A stretch of DNA of 64,000 nt, from assembly GCF_004217545.1 (NCBI RefSeq), contig NZ_SHKY01000001.1, positions 3,410,001 through 3,474,000 of the forward strand. Direction: 5' to 3'. The DNA is from Krasilnikovia cinnamomea (GTDB taxonomy: Bacteria; Actinomycetota; Actinomycetes; Mycobacteriales; Micromonosporaceae). Of this stretch, positions 60,549-64,000 are shown piece by piece. Each line of letters begins with the position of its first letter. Positions within the stretch are counted from its first letter, which is position 1. A program made the translations under genes and the position numbers. The notes under the pieces are model-generated. The model searched no databases. It had not been told where the DNA came from and worked only from the letters and a program-made list of their open reading frames with translations.

Positions 60549-60842
60549 ATGCACGAGCGTGAACTGCGAGCCTTCGTGGCTACCGTCGAGGCCGGCCGCA
60601 TGGACCGGGCGGCCAAAGCGCTCGGCTACTCGCAGCCTGCCATCAGCTACCAGATCAACTGCCTGGAGCAGGAACTCGGCACCCGCCTGTTTGTCCGCCA
60701 TCCTGATGGCGCTCAGTTGACCCGGGAGGGCGCCATGGTCCTGCCGGCGGCGCGTGCGGTCCTCAGCCTGGTGGACGGCATCAGGGATGCCGCGGCCCAG
60801 CAGAGCCGGACGCCGGTCAGAAAGCTGCGCGCTGCATGCTGA
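60549..60842 (+). pseudogene. LysR-type regulator reduced to its DNA-binding domain
   Basis: 97 residues. A good LysR helix-turn-helix is present (HERELRAFVATVEAGRMDRAAKALGYSQPAISYQINCLEQELG, split here for length: AFVATVEAGRMDRAAK and YSQPAISYQINCLE). The 200-residue ligand domain is missing; after residue 92 the frame ends in RKLRAAC and a stop, and downstream frames do not resume LysR sequence. A deletion or frameshift remnant is most likely, though a short repressor is conceivable. Confidence 0.75.
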
Positions 60843-62202
60843 CCGGCTCCTGCTTCCGGCACACTTTCATGTGTACGTGCGGATCACCGCCGCGATGCCT
60901 GCGAAGCCCTACCCGCGAGGAGCTTGATATCCCCGCAAGGCAATCTGTCGATGGGGGTGAGGCATCGGGCCTGAGCCCTCCTGGTCGACCAATCTGCAGG
61001 CGCCTCCGGCCGCGACCGGGGCAGACGGGGGAGCATGACATTTGTCTTGCCCCGGCGGTCAACTTAGGTTGATCTTCTGAGAGACAATGGACTGGTCAAT
61101 GCCATCGAGGGGGGTTGGTTGACCTATGCAGGTGCGCCCGATGAGGCGGTGGCACGGCAGACGATCGGACGATGCTGCAAGAGCCGCGTCCACGAGGCGG
61201 CGACCACGGTGGAACAGGCCCGGAGGGCCTCTCCTGAACGCGCGAGCGGCCAGGGACCGGTGGAATCAGCATTTCCAGTTGGCGCGTGCTGACAGTCGTG
61301 CGGTGATTCTCTGCATGACCAATACGTTCCGCCGTCCGGTTAGCCGGGCGTGGTGGAGATTCTGAGGTCGGGGGCCGTCTTCGGTCGTCGGAGAGTTGGT
61401 TCGCCGCGCGCGGCCATTTCCACGTCCTGCATGGACTTCCCCCGGACTCCGACAGAGGGGACGGGTTTGCCCGGGAAAGCACACCACCTTAGAGACGTCA
61501 TCACGGCGGTGTTGCGCGGTCTTGACCGCCGCAACGCGAACACGGAGGGGTCGCGCCGATCGCGCGACATCGCGCTGCAAGCGCGTCGCCAGCAGGATCA
61601 GCAGTTGGGCGGGTCCGGGGTGCTCGCGCACCGGGGCCGGGCCGACCGGAACGGCCGACCACCGGGACAGATATAGAGCGATAAACGAAGGGAGCACGCC
61701 GCTGTGTCGACGGTCGGGGTGATGGCCTGGGTATGGCGACGGGAGGCCGGATCGGGTGGGACAGTGAGCCTCGGCAGCTGCGGCTCTCCTCGAATTAAGA
61801 AGTGTGGCAGATCCATGACCAACGATGCTGCTGCACCCGCTCGCCGACCTCCACAAAGGTCGGAGGTGCCGCATGCTTCCTGGTAGGGAACTCGCGACCT
61901 AGCTTTGCAGCGGCTCCTGCATCTGAACCGAATTGAGAAGCGCCGCAACCCCGATTCCCTGTTCTGAAACACTCATCGTCCGAAACACTCATCAATGCAA
62001 CCCGACCGTCGTCCATCGAGATCCATCAGTGGGCCTCGGCTCAGAAGCTCGGCATTCGGTAAGGCGATCCCTAGTGGTCCCGCGCCACCGCAACGAATCT
62101 CGTTGCACTGACAACGTCCTCAGTCGATCTCGGCGGCCCTCGATGCCCTCTGCTAACGTCCGGCCCAGATGATCGATAACCCAACCTGGAGGCAACACCG
62201 CA
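60843..62202. other. 1.36-kb gap with no convincing gene
   Basis: Several overlapping short frames are present, none with a known domain. The stretch from about 61750 to 62150 is less GC-rich than its surroundings and holds a repeat GAAACACTCAT (near 61966 and 61983). It may be a degraded remnant of the interval between the binding-protein gene and the permease. Confidence 0.5.
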
Positions 62203-63201
62203 ATGGGCAAGTTCCTCCTGCGTAGGGTGGGATACCTCGTGCTTCTCGCGATGGTCGCGACTGTCGTCGCGTACCTCCTCGCCGCAACACAGCTACACCC
62301 GCGTAGCAGGTACGAGGGACGCAACCCACCCCCTGCAGCGGCGGTCGTCGACCAGCGGCTCAACGACCTCAACATGAACGACAAGACACCGCTCGTCGAG
62401 CGATTCACTACCTGGGCCAACGGCGTCGCCCACGGCGATCTCGGAAAGACCGTCGACGGCGAGTCGGTCAACACGGAGATGGGCCGGCGGATGTGGGTCA
62501 GTCTGCGGCTCATGCTGATCGGCTCGATACTCGGCACCGTCCTCGGCGTGGCGGCGGGTGCGTACGGGGCAGTCAAGCAGCATCGATGGTCCGATCAGAC
62601 GTTGACCATCATCTCCTTCGTGCTGCTGTCGATCCCCACGGTGGTGCTCGCCGTCCTGGTGAAGAACGCCGGCATCTGGTTCAACCAGGTCTCGGGGAAC
62701 GAGTCGACACCCATCCTGTTCACCACCGGCGAGATGACCCCCGGTTTGGACACCTGGTCCTGGGCCGGTCTCAGCGATCGCATCGGGCACCTTGTCCTGC
62801 CCACCATCGTGCTCGCGATCGGGGTCAACGGGTTCGCCTTCTACAGCCGGTACCAACGTAACTCGATGCTCGACGTGCTGGGCAGCGACTTCCTGCGTAC
62901 CGCTCAGGCGAAGGGTCTGCGTCGCTGGTCGGCGTTGACCAGGCACGGGCTGCGCACCGCCCTCATCCCGATGGCGACCTTCTTCTCGTACCAGTTCGCG
63001 CTGCTCTTCGTCGGGGCCACCTTCACCGAGAAGATCTTCGGCTGGCACGGGATGGGGGAGTATTTCGTCGATTCCATCACCAAGAACGACATCAACTCGA
63101 CGGCCGGCGTGACACTCTTCGTCGCCGCGCTGGTCCTGATCGCCGGCCTGCTCTCCGACGTGGTCTATGCGGCGCTGGACCCGCGGGTCCGGACGAGTTG
63201 A
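62203..63201 (+). CDS. Oligopeptide ABC transporter permease (DppB/OppB-like)
   Basis: 332 residues with CTGGAGG before the ATG. DppB-type: MGKFLLRRVGYLVLLAMVATVV at the N-terminus, six helices, and the EAA loop YQRNSMLDVLGSDFLRTAQA followed by KGL that contacts the ATPase. A periplasm-side loop (residues 32-80) is longer than usual. It forms a pair with the DppC-like permease at 63212. The ATPase genes probably follow outside the window. Confidence 0.92.
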   Translation: MGKFLLRRVGYLVLLAMVATVVAYLLAATQLHPRSRYEGRNPPPAAAVVDQRLNDLNMNDKTPLVERFTTWANGVAHGDLGKTVDGESVNTEMGRRMWVSLRLMLIGSILGTVLGVAAGAYGAVKQHRWSDQTLTIISFVLLSIPTVVLAVLVKNAGIWFNQVSGNESTPILFTTGEMTPGLDTWSWAGLSDRIGHLVLPTIVLAIGVNGFAFYSRYQRNSMLDVLGSDFLRTAQAKGLRRWSALTRHGLRTALIPMATFFSYQFALLFVGATFTEKIFGWHGMGEYFVDSITKNDINSTAGVTLFVAALVLIAGLLSDVVYAALDPRVRTS

Positions 63202-63211
63202 GGAGGCCGAG

Positions 63212-64000
63212 ATGACTGTCCACACCGACTCCGTCGCCGCCGGATCGGTCAGCACCGATCCTGCGGATGGCGGTCCGCAGCCGAGCCGCCCCGTCTCCCG
63301 TAACCGCCTGGTACTCCGGCGCTTCCTGCGCCCACGGCTAGCTGTCTTCGGCCTGGTGCTCGTCGTGCTACTGATCGCCCTCGCCTACCTCGGACCGGTG
63401 TTCTACTCCTGGAAGTACGACCAGCTGGACTTCGAGGCCTTCCAGTCACCGCCGAGTCCTGCGCACTGGTTCGGCACTTACCAGACCGGCGGCGACGTCT
63501 ACGCCCGCACACTGCGTGGCCTGCAGAAGTCACTGGTCATCGGTCTCCTCGGGGCACTGCTCTCGACAGCCCTGGCCGCCGTGGCCGGCGCCTTCGCCGG
63601 CTACTTCCGAGGCGCCACGGATGTGGTGGTTCGGCTGGTCACCGACCTGATGCTGGTTCTGCCCGGGTTCCTGATCATCGCGATCTTCTCGACCGCTCTG
63701 CGGGACGGCAGCTGGCTGATGTTCATCGTGCTGCTGGCCGGCTTCCAGTGGATGATCACCGCTCGGGTGGTTCGCGGGATGACGCAGTCGCTGCGAGAGC
63801 GCGAGTTCGTCCAGGCCGCCCGCTTCATGGGGGTACCCGGCTGGAAGATCATCCTGCGGCACATCCTGCCGAACATGGCGTCGTTCCTGATCATCGACGC
63901 GACCGTCGGCGTCAGCAGCATCATTCTGGCCGAGGTCGGGCTGTCCTTCTTCGGCTTCGGCGTGCAGCCGCCGGACGTCTCTCTCGGCACCCTCATCGCC
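63212..64000 (+). CDS. Oligopeptide ABC transporter permease (DppC/OppC-like), cut by the right edge
   Basis: 263 codons from the ATG at 63212, with AGGAGGCC upstream, to the edge with no stop. A cytosolic N-terminal tail precedes the first helix (LAVFGLVLVVLLIALAYL). The EAA loop is MTQSLREREFVQAARFMGVP followed by GWKIIL and HILPN, and the GLSFFGFGVQPPDVSLG motif is typical of DppC/OppC. It is in an operon with the gene ten bases upstream and belongs to the same importer. Confidence 0.93.
   Translation, partial: MTVHTDSVAAGSVSTDPADGGPQPSRPVSRNRLVLRRFLRPRLAVFGLVLVVLLIALAYLGPVFYSWKYDQLDFEAFQSPPSPAHWFGTYQTGGDVYARTLRGLQKSLVIGLLGALLSTALAAVAGAFAGYFRGATDVVVRLVTDLMLVLPGFLIIAIFSTALRDGSWLMFIVLLAGFQWMITARVVRGMTQSLREREFVQAARFMGVPGWKIILRHILPNMASFLIIDATVGVSSIILAEVGLSFFGFGVQPPDVSLGTLIA

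Noticed and set aside
58532..60616. A 694-codon leftward frame
   Set aside because: Antisense to the peptide-binding protein gene, which has a lipobox and SBP motifs.
61096..61874. Overlapping frames in the 1.4-kb gap near the importer
   Set aside because: No domain, biased composition and no ribosome site; described only as a gap.
1..64000. CRISPR array, rRNA, riboswitch
   Set aside because: I looked for regularly spaced direct repeats and conserved RNA motifs and found none that I could support.

Overview
The window is high-GC DNA with GTG and TTG starts, tightly overlapping genes, SARP/AfsR-type regulators and XRE-TPR regulators. This points to a filamentous actinomycete. A Micromonosporaceae-like host is my best guess from general style, not something I can prove. 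No rRNA genes and no CRISPR array were seen; one tRNA gene (Arg, anticodon ACG) is present.

Layout. (1) 1-7.1 kb: the 5' end of an IS3-type transposase gene runs off the left edge, followed by ordinary chromosomal genes: small secreted or membrane proteins, an EAL-domain cyclic-di-GMP phosphodiesterase and lipoproteins. (2) 7.9-21.7 kb: an AICE-like integrative element. It sits in the 3' end of tRNA-Arg between perfect 44-bp direct repeats (7905-7948 and 21626-21669). It carries a tyrosine integrase, an Xis-like helix-turn-helix gene, a DUF3631 ATPase, a Pra-like regulator, a Nudix (Pif-like) gene and a HEPN-like membrane protein. It also holds an unusual island of short repeats and an IS21 copy with a 5-bp target duplication. 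Decayed inner copies of the element's ends suggest repeated insertion at the same tRNA. No FtsK/TraB-type transfer gene is visible. (3) 21.7-28.3 kb: scrap and mobile DNA. An IS5-type remnant is fused to the tail of a DUF1023 hydrolase, and an IS481-type element with a 15-bp target duplication carries a CbrC-family passenger gene.

(4) 28.6-50.7 kb: a compound class II lanthipeptide locus. A rightward operon holds a mersacidin-like precursor, LanM, a C39-peptidase LanT and an ABC transporter; a SARP regulator and a second ABC transporter follow. A leftward operon holds two further precursors, an alpha peptide strikingly like lacticin 3147 A1 and a beta peptide like haloduracin-beta. They are followed by a LanM, a LanT, a second divergent LanM, a 54-aa membrane protein and an LLM-class oxidoreductase. 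In total there are three precursors, three LanM enzymes and two LanT transporters. The products inferred are one single-peptide and one two-peptide lipid II-directed lantibiotic. A secreted I36-like protein, an MFS transporter, a methyltransferase and a 1072-aa AfsR-type regulator follow.

(5) 54.3-58.1 kb: an apparently separate small RiPP locus. A 44-aa peptide gene is followed by TfuA, YcaO and an amidohydrolase. The peptide is a candidate thioamide or azole/azoline precursor that I do not recognise, and this is the best candidate for an undescribed system in the window. (6) 58.6-64 kb: an oligopeptide ABC importer (binding protein, then two permeases, the last cut by the window edge), split by a LysR fragment and about 1.4 kb without a convincing gene.
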